Assembly: GCF_030867385.1 (NCBI RefSeq)
Contig: NZ_JAPFBJ010000002.1
Coordinates: 287,001 to 351,000 of the forward strand
Source of the DNA: Sphingobium sp. DEHP117
GTDB lineage: Bacteria > Pseudomonadota > Alphaproteobacteria > Sphingomonadales > Sphingomonadaceae
DNA length: 64,000 nt
Direction of reading: 5' to 3'
Shown piece by piece: positions 45,609 to 54,976 of the stretch. The position numbers were made by a program, and so were the translations under genes. The notes beneath the pieces were generated by a model. It saw only the letters and a program-made list of their open reading frames with translations. It was not told the DNA's origin and made no database searches. Positions within the stretch are counted from its first letter, which is position 1; the number at the start of each line of letters is the position of its first letter.

Positions 45609-47357
45609 TTAACCCACCCGCTTCAACAGCCAGCCCAGCGAGGTTCCGCCCGGCTCGGCCATTGCGTTGACGACCAGCTGTTTGCTGGCATGGGGGCGGC
45701 CCTCGCCATCCACCCACAGACTGTCCTCGATGGCGAGCTTGCCCGCGCCGCAGCGGAACTGCCACAGCGCCGCCATGTCTATGCGCAGCAGCGCGCCCTG
45801 TTCGTCTGCCGTCAACGAGGCATCCACATGCGGCGCGAGGTGGAACCGCAGCACATAGGGCACGGCCGAGGGCTTCCTGCGCCGCTGGGCGGGCAGCAGC
45901 ATGTCTTCGCCGCGCACATCCTTGCCGTCATTGCTCAGCAGCAGCAGGCGGCGGTGCATATAGCCCAAGCGGCGCACATAGCCGTCATGGCTGATTTCGA
46001 TACGGCTGCCGTTTTCCAGCTCCTGCCGGTGCAGCTCCACCTCGGTGACGCCGCGCCCCAGCGTGCCATCCGGAAGGATGGCGGTGGAATTGCGTTCGTC
46101 GAGAATGAGCGTGCTGTGCGCGGCCGTGGTGCGCAGTCCTTGCGCCAGTTCTTCCGGGATCAGCGCGCCTGCGAGATCCGCCCCGCCGCAGCTGACGATC
46201 AGCCGGTCCGGCCCGTCGCTCAATTCAAATGCGCCGGTCGAGGCACAGCCGACCCCTGCCATACGGGTCGCTGGTGGCGGCGCCGCATCGACCAGCAACA
46301 CGGTCGCCCCGGCGGCGAGGCGCTGATAGCCCCAATCGCGCGCCTGCCGCAGCGGCCGGGTGCGCACCCCGCTCGCCTGCACCACGCGGTCGACATGCGC
46401 GGCATCGATCGCGCCTGCGCCCTGCCAGCTCGCGAGTCCGCCGTCACCATGGGTAATCCCCAGCAGCGCGGCGACAGTGCGCGCCAGCGTCTCGGTCAAC
46501 CAGCTCGGCGCTTCCTCGCGCACCGCATCATAGGCGGCGTTCAGCATCGAGAGCAGCTCGACCGTGCGCAGCAGGTCGATCGGCGAGCGACTGACAATGC
46601 CGCCGTCACTGTAGAGCGCGCTTTCCAGCGCCCGCTTGAGGCCCGCCTCGGCGAAAGCGCGACGCGGCCCGCCGCCCGGCAGCAGCAACCCCGCCGCGAC
46701 GATGCCGCCCCAGCCGACAAGACGCGGAAGGCCGACAGCCGCCTTGTCCGCGCTGCGATCGAGATGGCGAGCGGTGCGGGCGAACGATGTCAGCACCAGC
46801 GAACGATAGATAAGATCGTTGCTGGAGAGGATATAGGGGGCATAAGACGCCCAGAAGATCAGCCGCCAGCCCGCATTCTCAGGGGCCCAGGCGGGCTCGC
46901 TCGGCTTTTCGGCATGGGCGGAGAGCCAGCGCCGCGTGATCGCCTCGGCAATCGCCGCGCCCTGCTCGCGCGTCGCCGTGGTGCCGAGATCGCGCAGCCA
47001 GCGGAAGCCGTGAAGATATTCAGCAAGCGGCGCGGCCATCGGAGCGGCGAAATCCACATCGCCCAGCGGCATTTTCGCGCCACGAAACAGGAAATGCCCG
47101 GCGCGGATCGCCTTGCCGGCGCGCGCATCACCCGCCACCTTGTCCTGCGGCGCGGCGAGCAATTTCAGCGGATATTTGCCCTTGAGCCGCATGTTGTGCA
47201 GCGGCGTGCGCCAGGTGAGGCGGTAGAACTGGTTGGCGATCCGCTCGGCCAGCGAGCTGCCCTTGTCGTTGGACAGGCGGATGAGGCGCTTGCCGGTCTC
47301 GATGCCGTCCGCTTCCCGGTTTTCGTTCTGGAAAAAGGGGTTGGACAGGTCGTTCAT
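45609..47357 (-). CDS. Heparinase II/III family protein
   Basis: 582 aa. The N-terminal helical part ([47 protein letters not shown]) is an alginate-lyase/heparinase-type toroid. The C-terminal half, from about 330, is beta-rich ([47 protein letters not shown]) as in the heparinase II/III fold. Substrate is unknown. Its ATG overlaps the rpe stop codon (ATGA), and purH follows closely, a neighbourhood seen in many alphaproteobacteria. Confidence 0.82.
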   Translation of the reverse strand: MNDLSNPFFQNENREADGIETGKRLIRLSNDKGSSLAERIANQFYRLTWRTPLHNMRLKGKYPLKLLAAPQDKVAGDARAGKAIRAGHFLFRGAKMPLGDVDFAAPMAAPLAEYLHGFRWLRDLGTTATREQGAAIAEAITRRWLSAHAEKPSEPAWAPENAGWRLIFWASYAPYILSSNDLIYRSLVLTSFARTARHLDRSADKAAVGLPRLVGWGGIVAAGLLLPGGGPRRAFAEAGLKRALESALYSDGGIVSRSPIDLLRTVELLSMLNAAYDAVREEAPSWLTETLARTVAALLGITHGDGGLASWQGAGAIDAAHVDRVVQASGVRTRPLRQARDWGYQRLAAGATVLLVDAAPPPATRMAGVGCASTGAFELSDGPDRLIVSCGGADLAGALIPEELAQGLRTTAAHSTLILDERNSTAILPDGTLGRGVTEVELHRQELENGSRIEISHDGYVRRLGYMHRRLLLLSNDGKDVRGEDMLLPAQRRRKPSAVPYVLRFHLAPHVDASLTADEQGALLRIDMAALWQFRCGAGKLAIEDSLWVDGEGRPHASKQLVVNAMAEPGGTSLGWLLKRVG

Positions 47358-48016
47358 GCGCCGCGCAGCCCCTTGATATTGGCGGCATAAGCATCCGGCC
47401 CGCCGCGGAAGGTTGCCGTGCCCGCCACCAGCACGTCCGCCCCGGCGGCAATGACGCGCGGCGCGGTGTTCTGGTCCACGCCGCCATCCACCTGCAGATG
47501 GATGGGCTTGCCAAGCTTTTCTATGCTCTTGCGGATCGCCTCGATCTTGCGCAGCTGGCTCTCGATGAAGCTCTGCCCGCCGAAGCCGGGGTTGACGCTC
47601 ATCACCAGCACCAGATCGATCTCCTCCAGCACATAATCGAGCATCTTTGCCGGGGTGGAGGGGTTCAGCGAGACGCCGACCTTCTTGCCCAGCGCCTTGA
47701 TCCGCTGGATGGTGCGGTGGAGGTGCGGTCCCGCCTCCTGATGCACGGTGATGAGGTCGCTGCCTGCCTCGGCAAAGGCATCGAGCATCGGGTCGACCGG
47801 CGTGATCATCAGGTGCACATCCATCAGCTTGGCGGTGTGGGGGCGCAGCGCCTTCACCACCATCGGGCCGATCGTGATGTTCGGCACGAAATGGCCGTCC
47901 ATCACATCAACATGCACCCAGTCCGCCCCGGCGGCGTCGATGGCGCGCACTTCCTCACCCAGACGGGCAAAGTCCGCCGAGAGGATAGAGGGGGAAATGA
48001 GAATGGGCCGGTCCAT
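47354..48016 (-). CDS. rpe: Ribulose-phosphate 3-epimerase
   Basis: 220 aa TIM barrel. It shows [36 protein letters not shown] (metal-binding His and catalytic Asp), [14 protein letters not shown] and [14 protein letters not shown]. It interconverts ribulose-5-phosphate and xylulose-5-phosphate in the pentose-phosphate pathway, supplying ribose for purine synthesis (purH downstream). Confidence 0.97.
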   Translation of the reverse strand: MDRPILISPSILSADFARLGEEVRAIDAAGADWVHVDVMDGHFVPNITIGPMVVKALRPHTAKLMDVHLMITPVDPMLDAFAEAGSDLITVHQEAGPHLHRTIQRIKALGKKVGVSLNPSTPAKMLDYVLEEIDLVLVMSVNPGFGGQSFIESQLRKIEAIRKSIEKLGKPIHLQVDGGVDQNTAPRVIAAGADVLVAGTATFRGGPDAYAANIKGLRGA

Positions 48017-48270
48017 GAAGGGTTCGCCTTACCCGCGCACACGCTGCGGCGCAACAGGGGTTCCCGTTCCGTGCGCCGAAATTTCAGCACGGGGAGACGA
48101 GCGTTGCCCAGCAGCCGGCAATACGCAAAAATCTCGATAACCTGATAAGCCGGGCAAGAATTCCATTGATAGTTAAGTCATAATTAGGGAAGACTTGTAA
48201 AAACTGAGATCAACAAACAGATGTGGGGACATCAGGGAGAGGGTTCACTCGTGCCGAGGTGAATCTGATC

Positions 48271-49326
48271 ATGCAAGACGACATATTGAAACTGGCTTTC
48301 GAGGTATCCCGCATCACAGGTGAAAAGATCGCGGTGATCGACCGCATCATGATGCGCACCCGGATGCTTTCCATGAACGCGCGGCTCGAGTCGACCCGGG
48401 CGGGCGAAGCAGGACTGGGCTTTGGCGTAGTCGCGCGCGAAATGGGCGTGGTGGCGGAAGAGGTGAATGCCCTCTCTGCCCAGCTACAAAGCGAAATCGC
48501 CGCCAACACCGCCCGCATCGAAAGCGCCGGACGCCATATGATGCAGGAGTTCAAAGGCCAGCGCTTTGCCGACCTTGCCCGCAATGTGGTGGAAATCATC
48601 GACCGCAACCTTTACGAGCGCTCCTGCGACGTGCGCTGGTGGGCGACGGACAGCGCGGTCGTCGGCGTGCTGCAACAGGGGACGGACAGCGCGCGCGCCT
48701 ATGCCTGCGAACGGCTGGCTACCATCCTGCGGTCCTACACCGTCTATCTCGACCTGTGGGTGGCGGATCGCTCCGGCCGCGTGATCGCAACCGGGCGCGG
48801 CGAGCGTTTCCCCAAAGCCATCAACCAGAACGTGTCCGACGCCGAATGGTTCACGAGCGGCCTCGCCACCCGAAGCGGCGACGATTTTGCGGTATGCGAC
48901 ATCACGCGCAACAGCGTGCTCGGCAACGCGCAGGTGGCAACCTATTCCACCGCGATCCGCAAGGGCGGTGCGACCGATGGCGAGGTGTTGGGCGTGCTCG
49001 GCATCTTCTTTGACTGGGAGCCGCAGGCGCGCGCCATCGTGCAGGGCGTAGCCCTCACCGAGGCGGAACGGGCGGATACGCGGGTCATGCTGCTCAATTC
49101 CAAGCATCAGGTCATCGCCGCGTCAGACAAGCCCTGCTCGCTGAGCGAGATTTACCCAATCAAGACCGACGCCAGACAGGGCTATTATCAGGAAAAGCAG
49201 CGTATGGTCTGCTACGCCCTGACGCCGGGGTACGAAACCTATCAAGGACTAGGCTGGTACGGCTGTATCGAAAGCAAGATGAGTGCAGCAGCGGGCAGCG
49301 AGGGCGAGTTTCAGGTCAAGCACTGA
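48271..49326 (+). CDS. Soluble MCP-like signalling segment with C-terminal Cache-like domain
   Basis: 351 aa from the ATG at 48271, with GAGGTG about 9 nt upstream; GTG codons at 48223 and 48259 are alternatives. Residues about 20-65 (RMLSMNARLESTRAGEAGLGFGVVAREMGVVAEEVNAL) match the hairpin tip of methyl-accepting chemotaxis proteins. The rest is Cache/PAS-like: YTVYLDLWVADRSGRVIATGRGE, NQNVSDAEWFTSGLATRSGDDFAVCDI, GVLGIFFDWEPQA. There is no membrane helix. The domain order is reversed relative to ordinary chemoreceptors, and the coiled-coil arms are short. Signalling partner unknown; no che genes in the window. Confidence 0.75.
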   Translation: MQDDILKLAFEVSRITGEKIAVIDRIMMRTRMLSMNARLESTRAGEAGLGFGVVAREMGVVAEEVNALSAQLQSEIAANTARIESAGRHMMQEFKGQRFADLARNVVEIIDRNLYERSCDVRWWATDSAVVGVLQQGTDSARAYACERLATILRSYTVYLDLWVADRSGRVIATGRGERFPKAINQNVSDAEWFTSGLATRSGDDFAVCDITRNSVLGNAQVATYSTAIRKGGATDGEVLGVLGIFFDWEPQARAIVQGVALTEAERADTRVMLLNSKHQVIAASDKPCSLSEIYPIKTDARQGYYQEKQRMVCYALTPGYETYQGLGWYGCIESKMSAAAGSEGEFQVKH

Positions 49327-49444
49327 GAAAGCCTGTGCGCACAGGTTCGCCGACTATCCTGCGCGCGGACGGCGGCGGTGCCAGCCTGTTATCGGAGAGG
49401 CATCAGGCGCATCGGACGGAAGATCGCGCTGAGACGAAACCGGG

Positions 49445-49519
<75 letters not shown>

Positions 49520-49639
49520 GTCCGCCACATCGGCAGGAGGCGCACGGGGCGCCAGCCGGAGCCGGGCCTATGGCCTCGCCTTGCACAAAAAGTCAAGCAA
49601 GGCTTGAGCTGCCCCGCGCTTTTTGGTTAACGCCCCTAT

Positions 49640-49774
49640 ATGGCGGAAACGGAAACAGATCGTAAAAAAAGGCTGGCGGAGCAGCTGCGCGCCAATCTTC
49701 GCCGCAGGAAGGCGCAAGAGCGGGCGACCGAGCAGCAGGCAGGCGCCGCCGATGACGGGGAGCGGGGCCGCTGA
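49640..49774 (+). CDS. Small basic/acidic conserved-type protein (44 aa)
   Basis: Starts MAETETDRKKRLAEQLRANL and is all charged and helix-prone: a basic N-terminal helix, then an acidic Gly-rich end (ADDGERGR). No family function known to me. The codon pattern (G/C in third positions) and its place in front of other small genes support it. No strong Shine-Dalgarno sequence is visible before the ATG. Confidence 0.5.
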   Translation: MAETETDRKKRLAEQLRANLRRRKAQERATEQQAGAADDGERGR

Positions 49775-49940
49775 CACCAGGCGCGAGATTATAAAGCGCG
49801 ACAGCGCGGGCTATCTCTGCTAAAAGGGCGTCATTGCCGCGAAACTGGCCCGCAAGCATTCGCCGTAACTGAGAGACCAACGCGCTCCCGCTTGCCGTTC
49901 GGGAGTGTGGAGTGATTCTTTCTCTCATAACGCGGCAGTT

Positions 49941-50213
49941 ATGTCGCGCCTATTTGACCTCGCGCAGGATCACCCTCGTTTGAGCCGCGCCGTCCATATC
50001 GACGCCGCGATGCAGGCGGTAATCGAATGCTGCGAAAAGCACGCCATCGGCATCTCGGTGATCGAGCCGCTGCAATCGGGCGGCACCCGCGTGGTGCTCA
50101 ACAACAGCGATGGCGCTGCCAATCTGCGCATCCGCATGAAGAAAGATCTGATTCTGGGGCCGGTCACGCGATCCGGCCTGTATATAAGGCGCGCGCCGCA
50201 ACCCTATCGGTAA
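49941..50213 (+). CDS. Small hypothetical protein (90 aa)
   Basis: From the ATG at 49941 (MSRLFDLAQDHPRLSRAV); a GTG 12 codons upstream at 49905 is an alternative start. It is a mixed alpha/beta protein with HIDAAMQAVIECCEKHAIGISVIEPLQSGGTRVVLNNSDGA. No known motif, no signal peptide. It precedes the cold-shock gene by 115 bp. Confidence 0.55.
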   Translation: MSRLFDLAQDHPRLSRAVHIDAAMQAVIECCEKHAIGISVIEPLQSGGTRVVLNNSDGAANLRIRMKKDLILGPVTRSGLYIRRAPQPYR

Positions 50214-50328
50214 CCGCCATTCCTTTCGGATGCGCTGACCGGGTCGGGCGGCGCCTCGGTCATATTCGTTTCCCGGCCCGGCTTACGCCGCGCTCCGATG
50301 GCGCGCGGATAAACTCAAGGAACTACCT

Positions 50329-50535
50329 ATGCCTACCGGCACAGTCAAATTTTTCAATACTGACAAGGGCTATGGCTTCATCGCGCCCGAAGATGGCGGA
50401 AACGACGCGTTCGTTCACATCTCCGCCGTGGAGCGCGCCGGCCTGCGCTCGCTCGACAAGGATCAGCGCATCTCCTACGAGCTGGAGCTGGACAAGCGCG
50501 GCAAGCAGTCCGCCGTCAATATCCAGACAGCCTGA
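50329..50535 (+). CDS. Cold-shock domain protein (CspA family)
   Basis: 68 aa single cold-shock domain. RNP1 is KGYGFIAP and RNP2 DAFVHISA, with the usual N-terminal GTVKFFNTDKGYG. Such proteins melt RNA secondary structure. CAAGGAACTAC gives a ribosome-binding site. The 115-bp leader before it may be a regulated 5' UTR, but I see no clear riboregulator. Confidence 0.95.
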   Translation: MPTGTVKFFNTDKGYGFIAPEDGGNDAFVHISAVERAGLRSLDKDQRISYELELDKRGKQSAVNIQTA

Positions 50536-50544
50536 TCTCAAGGA

Positions 50545-50572
50545 CGGGCGCTGTCCCTCGTGATAGCGCCCG
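50545..50572 (+). terminator. Hairpin after the cold-shock gene
   Basis: Perfect 8-bp stem CGGGCGCT / AGCGCCCG with a 12-nt loop, 10 nt past the stop codon. A C-rich rather than T-rich tract follows, so it is at best a weak intrinsic terminator. Confidence 0.4.
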
Positions 50573-50601
50573 CTCCCCCCGCGTGCCGGAAAGGACCGGG
50601 T

Positions 50602-50793
50602 ATGAAATATGCCGCATTTTGCAGAACACAGGCCGATCAGGCGCGCAGCGATGCGCACGAAACCGCGCTCGGCAATGTGCGCGAACGATGCATCCGCTCC
50701 GCCACCGCTTGGGAACAGATGGCCGAGCGCGCAGAGCGCATCGAAAAAACCAAGAGCGACAGACTCGCGTTGGATGAGCCGCCGACCGACTGA
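50602..50793 (+). CDS. Small hypothetical protein (63 aa)
   Basis: ATG at 50602 with AAGGA about 7 nt upstream; sequence begins MKYAAFCRTQADQARSDAHE. A charged helical protein with no membrane segment: RERCIRSATAWEQMAERAERIEKTKSDRLALDE. It resembles short, uncharacterised alphaproteobacterial proteins. It is convergent with murA, 15 nt between stops. Confidence 0.55.
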   Translation: MKYAAFCRTQADQARSDAHETALGNVRERCIRSATAWEQMAERAERIEKTKSDRLALDEPPTD

Positions 50794-50808
50794 CGCCGCG
50801 CGGCTTGT

Positions 50809-52092
50809 TTAGCCGTCGCTGGCGCGCTCGATATCCGCGCCGACTGCCTGCAGCTTTTCTTCCAGCCGTTCATAGCCGCGATCGAGGTGATAGACGCGGT
50901 TGACCTGGGTTTCGCCCTCCGCCGCAAGACCTGCGAGGATGAGGCTCATCGAAGCGCGCAGGTCCGTCGCCATCACCGGTGCGCCGGTCAGCTTCTCGAC
51001 GCCACGCACCACCGCCGTGCGGCCATTGACAGAAATATCCGCGCCCATGCGCGCCAGCTCGGGCACGTGCATATAGCGGTTCTCGAAGATCGTCTCTGTC
51101 AGCACGCTCGCGCCATCCGCCAGGGTCAGCATCGCCATGAACTGCGCCTGCATATCCGTCGGGAAGGCGGGGAACGGTGCGGTCGATAGCGTGAGCGGCA
51201 GCAGCCGCCCCTCCGCCGCCACACGAATGGAGTTGCGCTCAACCTCCACATGCACGCCGCAGTCGCGCAGCGCGGTCAGCACCGCCTGCATGTCGTCGGC
51301 ATGGGCACCCACCAGCTCGACATCGCCGCCGGTGATCGCCGCAGCGCAGGCATAGCTGCCCGCCTCGATCCGGTCTGGCATCACGGCATAGGTCGCGCCA
51401 TGCAGGCGGGGCTTGCCATGGATCACCAGCCGGTCTGTGCCCACGCCCTCGATCTCCGCACCCATGGCGATGAGCATACGGCACAGATCGGTGATTTCCG
51501 GCTCGCGCGCTGCGTTCTCCAGAATGCAGGTTCCGCTCGCCGTACTGGCCGCCATCAGCGCGTTTTCCGTCGCGCCGACCGAGACGACCGGAAAGACATA
51601 TTTGCCGCCGGGCAGGCCGCCATCGGGCGCGGACGCCTTCACATAGCCCGCGGCCAGCTCGATATGCGCGCCGAAAGCCTCCAATGCCTTCAGGTGCAGG
51701 TCGATCGGTCGATTGCCGATGGCGCAGCCGCCGGGCAGCGACACTGTCGCCTCGCCGGCGCGGGCGAGCAGGGGGCCGAGCACGAGGATCGACGCGCGCA
51801 TCTTGCGGACGATGTCATAGGGCGCCTCGGTAGAGGTGATGCGCCCGGCGCGCATCGTCATGACCCGGCCGAAATCCTCCGGCCGCGCGCCCTCGATCAT
51901 CGTCGATGCGCCGAGCTGGTTGAGCAGATGGCCGAAGCTGTCCACATCCGCCAGGCGGGGAAGGTTGCGCAGCGTCACCGGCTCGTCCGTCAGCAACGCG
52001 CACGGCAGCAGGGCGAGGGCGGAATTTTTCGCGCCGGAGATGGGAAGGCGGCCGGAAAGACGGTTTCCGCCGCGAATGATGATGCGATCCAT
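50809..52092 (-). CDS. murA: UDP-N-acetylglucosamine 1-carboxyvinyltransferase
   Basis: 427 aa from the ATG at 52092 ([26 protein letters not shown]). The catalytic Cys is in [20 protein letters not shown], so fosfomycin sensitivity by Cys modification would be expected. Also [18 protein letters not shown] and [18 protein letters not shown]. It transfers enolpyruvate from PEP in the first committed step of peptidoglycan synthesis. Confidence 0.97.
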   Translation of the reverse strand: MDRIIIRGGNRLSGRLPISGAKNSALALLPCALLTDEPVTLRNLPRLADVDSFGHLLNQLGASTMIEGARPEDFGRVMTMRAGRITSTEAPYDIVRKMRASILVLGPLLARAGEATVSLPGGCAIGNRPIDLHLKALEAFGAHIELAAGYVKASAPDGGLPGGKYVFPVVSVGATENALMAASTASGTCILENAAREPEITDLCRMLIAMGAEIEGVGTDRLVIHGKPRLHGATYAVMPDRIEAGSYACAAAITGGDVELVGAHADDMQAVLTALRDCGVHVEVERNSIRVAAEGRLLPLTLSTAPFPAFPTDMQAQFMAMLTLADGASVLTETIFENRYMHVPELARMGADISVNGRTAVVRGVEKLTGAPVMATDLRASMSLILAGLAAEGETQVNRVYHLDRGYERLEEKLQAVGADIERASDG

Positions 52093-52247
52093 CTGCCGCG
52101 TAATAACGGTTAATTGGTCGCGCGCAAGGGAACAGCCGCACGGGTTCGGTCGCACGGTTCATCGCATTTCCGCACGCACGATATTGGCCGTTAACCAGTT
52201 TTGTTTATGAACGGCCGTGAGCGAAGAGAGTTCCAGGGATTTGGGCG

Positions 52248-52442
52248 ATGATCGAATTTGCGGCACTGACATATGGGATGTTGTTGAGTTTTGTTTTTTC
52301 GAGCCTGCGCGCGAATCAGAAGCGCCAGCAGAAAACACCGGCGATCATGGTGCTGGTTGGTTATTTCCTTGTCGGCGTGACCGCCGCAATCTCTGCCGCG
52401 CTGTTCGGGCTGGCGGTACACCACTTCTTCATTGCGGGATAA
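52248..52442 (+). CDS. Small two-helix membrane protein (64 aa)
   Basis: Two hydrophobic stretches (about 4-19 and 33-58) separated by SLRANQKRQQKTP, a positive inside loop. No known family. Between murA and the HNH gene, on the opposite strand to both. GGGCGATG context gives no strong Shine-Dalgarno sequence. Confidence 0.5.
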   Translation: MIEFAALTYGMLLSFVFSSLRANQKRQQKTPAIMVLVGYFLVGVTAAISAALFGLAVHHFFIAG

Positions 52443-52463
52443 GCCGCCCGGGCGCGCTGCGCG

Positions 52464-53045
52464 TCAGGGCTGAAGCTCCACATCCCAGTAGAGCCAGTCG
52501 TGCCAGCTTTCGTGCAGATGGTTGGGGGGGAAGGCGCGGCCATGCTCCTGCAGCTGCCACGTGGTCGGCCGGATCGGCTGCACATGCAGGTGCATATGCG
52601 CCTCGCGCGGCGTGCGCCCGCCTTTCTTGAGATTGCAGGGTGAGCAGGCGGTAGCGACATTCTCCCATGTCGTGCGTCCGCCCGCGCGCCGCGGCACGAC
52701 ATGGTCGAACGTCAGGTCCTTCAGACTGCCGCAATATTGGCACTGAAACTTGTCGCGCAGGAACAGGTTGAAGCGCGTAAACGCGGGATATTGGCTGGGC
52801 CGCACATATTGCTTCAGCGCGATCACCGAAGGAATTTTCATCTGCAGGCTGGGTGAGTGCACCTCCCGCTCATAGCTGGAAACGATGTCCACCCGGTCCA
52901 GAAACACCGCCTTGATCGCGGTCTGCCATGGCCACAGGCTCAGTGGATAATAGCTTAAAGGGGTGTAGTCGGCGTTCAGCACGAGCGCCGGGCATCGTTC
53001 CACATGCCAGTGGTCTTCGGGCTTAATCAGGTCGGGATGATACAT
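52464..53045 (-). CDS. HNH endonuclease-type protein
   Basis: 193 aa. The HNH/zinc core is FQCQYCGSLKDLTFDHVVPRRAGGRTTWENVATACSPCNLKKGG: four zinc Cys and the DHVVPR catalytic His. The N-terminal region (LVLNADYTPLSYYPLSLWPWQTAIKAV) is typical of a broadly conserved, probably housekeeping, HNH family. No restriction methyltransferase is near, so it does not look like a restriction system. Confidence 0.9.
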   Translation of the reverse strand: MYHPDLIKPEDHWHVERCPALVLNADYTPLSYYPLSLWPWQTAIKAVFLDRVDIVSSYEREVHSPSLQMKIPSVIALKQYVRPSQYPAFTRFNLFLRDKFQCQYCGSLKDLTFDHVVPRRAGGRTTWENVATACSPCNLKKGGRTPREAHMHLHVQPIRPTTWQLQEHGRAFPPNHLHESWHDWLYWDVELQP

Positions 53046-53179
53046 AAATGCTCACAACCCCCTTGTTGCGCCCCGCTGATCGCCGATAAGCGTGACAGCG
53101 CCATGACAGCATTAACCACTATCAGCCGTCAAGAGTCAGTGTGACGAACAACGCCGACATACAGCATATAGTGCGGCCA

Positions 53180-54046
53180 ATGGTGACGCGCTTCGCCCCC
53201 AGCCCGACGGGCCGGCTGCACATCGGCCACGGCTGGTCTGCGCTGATGGGACAAGATCTGGCGCGCGAGCTTGGCGGGGTGATGCGCCTGCGGATCGAGG
53301 ACATAGACGGCGTGCGTTCCCGCCCGGAGCATGTGGCGGGGATCATGGAGGATCTACGCTGGCTGGGGGTGGAGTGGGATGGCGATGTCGTGTTCCAGTC
53401 TGCCCGGCTCGCGCTCTATGATGCCGCATTGGGCACGCTGAAGGCGCAGGGCCTGGTCTATCCCTGCTTCTGCACACGGGCGGAGATTGCGGCGGAAATC
53501 GCGGCCAGCGGCTCGGCTCCCCATGGCAGCGACGGCCCGCTTTACCCCGGCACCTGCAGATCGCTGAGCGATACGGAACGCGCGAGGCGCATCGCCGCCG
53601 GATATTCGCACTGCTGGCGGCTCGACATGGCGCAGGCCGTGGCGCCCGTCGGGCCGCTGACCTGGGTCGACATGGACCACGGCCCCATCCCCGCCCATCC
53701 CGAGCGTGCAGGCGACGTCGTGCTCGCCCGCAAGGACGCGCCAACCAGCTATCACCTCGCCGCGACGCTCGACGATGCCGAGATGGGCGTCACTCATGTG
53801 CTGCGCGGGCAGGACCTTGTTGCCGCGACAGACATCCACCGGCTGTTGCAGGCGCTGCTCGGTCTTCCCACCCCCGTCTATCGCCATCACCCGCTGCTGG
53901 GCGATGCGCAGGGCAAGCGGCTCGCCAAGCGGACGGGCGGTATTTCCCTCGCGGAACTGCGCGCAGCGGGCACGGATCCGGGGAAGCTGCGCGCCGACTT
54001 GCGCGCCGGTCGCTTTCCGGTTGGCATCCGCATCCTTACCCCCTAG
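53180..54046 (+). CDS. gluQ: Glutamyl-Q tRNA(Asp) synthetase
   Basis: 288 aa from the ATG at 53180 (MVTRFAPSPTGRLHIGHG); a GTG at 53141 in frame is an alternative. It has HIGH-type HIGHGWS, the zinc site YPCFCTRAEIAAEI followed by LYPGTC, and GKRLAKRTGG in place of KMSKS. It lacks the anticodon-binding half of GluRS, defining GluQ-RS, which attaches glutamate to queuosine in tRNA-Asp. TATAGT (53167-53172) 7 nt before the ATG hints at a leaderless transcript. Confidence 0.92.
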   Translation: MVTRFAPSPTGRLHIGHGWSALMGQDLARELGGVMRLRIEDIDGVRSRPEHVAGIMEDLRWLGVEWDGDVVFQSARLALYDAALGTLKAQGLVYPCFCTRAEIAAEIAASGSAPHGSDGPLYPGTCRSLSDTERARRIAAGYSHCWRLDMAQAVAPVGPLTWVDMDHGPIPAHPERAGDVVLARKDAPTSYHLAATLDDAEMGVTHVLRGQDLVAATDIHRLLQALLGLPTPVYRHHPLLGDAQGKRLAKRTGGISLAELRAAGTDPGKLRADLRAGRFPVGIRILTP

Positions 54047-54055
54047 AGTCGGCGC

Positions 54056-54286
54056 ATGAACGTCTTCCTCATCATCCTGCTGATCGCCGCCATGGGCGCG
54101 ACCCTGTTCATGCTCATCAAGGGCATCGTCACCTTTCTGAAGACAACCGAGGCGGATCTCAAAGCCGGGCCGGACGGCCCCAGCGCATCGGGCCTGAAAC
54201 AGAACAGGGCGATGATGGGCCGCATCATGTTTCAGGCGATCGCGATCATCATCATCGCCTTGCTGCTGATGTCACGCGGCCATTAG
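54056..54286 (+). CDS. HIG1-type twin-transmembrane protein
   Basis: 76 aa with two membrane helices (about 2-26 and 52-72) joined by a hydrophilic loop (TTEADLKAGPDGPSASGLKQNRAMMGR). The RAMMGRIMFQAIAIIIIALLLM part resembles the HIG1 domain, whose mitochondrial members associate with respiratory supercomplexes. Nine nt after gluQ and 18 nt before the adenosyltransferase, so all three may be co-transcribed. Confidence 0.75.
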   Translation: MNVFLIILLIAAMGATLFMLIKGIVTFLKTTEADLKAGPDGPSASGLKQNRAMMGRIMFQAIAIIIIALLLMSRGH

Positions 54287-54304
54287 CATCGGCGCCTCCC
54301 CCGG

Positions 54305-54886
54305 ATGGTCAAGCTCAACAAGATTTACACGCGCACCGGCGACGATGGCACAACCGGGCTGGTCGATGGCTCACGCGTGGCCAAGCATGACGCGATCATG
54401 CAGGCTGTGGGCGATGTCGACGAGGCGAACAGCGCGATCGGCATGGCGGTCGCCGCACTGGGAGACTGCGACGAGGCCGCGCTGTTGCGGCGCATCCAGA
54501 ACGACCTGTTCGATCTGGGCGCTGATCTCGCCACCCCGGTGACGGAGGGCGCGGACCCGGAATGGGCGTTGCGCATCACGCCGGGGCAGGTCGAGCGCCT
54601 TGAAGCGGAAATCGACCGGCTGAACGAGGCGCTGCCCGCGCTGGACAGCTTCATCCTGCCCGGCGGCTCGGCCGCAGCGGCGGCGGTGCATCTTGCCCGC
54701 GCGATCACGCGCAGGGCGGAGCGAAGCGTAGTGGCCGCCTCGCAGGCGCGCACCCTCAACCCGCCCGCGCGCACCTATCTCAACCGGCTGTCGGACCTGC
54801 TGTTCGTACTTGCGAGGCATGTCAACGCCACGCCGGCGCTCGGCGGGCAGGGTGACATAAAATGGGTGCCCGGCGCCTCGCGCTGA
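54305..54886 (+). CDS. Cob(I)yrinic acid a,c-diamide adenosyltransferase, PduO type
   Basis: 193 aa. PduO-type ATP:corrinoid adenosyltransferase with MVKLNKIYTRTGDDGTTGL (ATP loop), a central RRAERSVV and late YLNRLSDLLFVLARHVN. It makes adenosylcobalamin. No cobalamin riboswitch or other B12 gene is visible around it. Confidence 0.93.
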   Translation: MVKLNKIYTRTGDDGTTGLVDGSRVAKHDAIMQAVGDVDEANSAIGMAVAALGDCDEAALLRRIQNDLFDLGADLATPVTEGADPEWALRITPGQVERLEAEIDRLNEALPALDSFILPGGSAAAAAVHLARAITRRAERSVVAASQARTLNPPARTYLNRLSDLLFVLARHVNATPALGGQGDIKWVPGASR

Positions 54887-54976
54887 GATCATTCTATTAT
54901 TTTTTGCATTGCGGAATAAACTTCGCCGACGCATAGGGCTGTCCAACCGACTTTACGCTTACGGGAAGGGAAAGAC

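Noticed and set aside
44337..47390. A 1017-codon open frame on plus, opposite purH and the heparinase-like gene
   Set aside because: It is antisense to two well-recognised proteins, has no domain I recognise and is His/Arg/Gln-rich in the way GC-rich antisense frames are.
52186..52216. GGCCGTT/AACGGCC inverted repeat between murA and the small membrane protein
   Set aside because: Arms of 7 bp with a 17-nt loop; no T tract and no known site, so not called.
52464..53045. HNH gene as part of a restriction or defence system
   Set aside because: No methyltransferase, helicase or other defence gene is adjacent; it resembles a widely conserved house-keeping HNH family.
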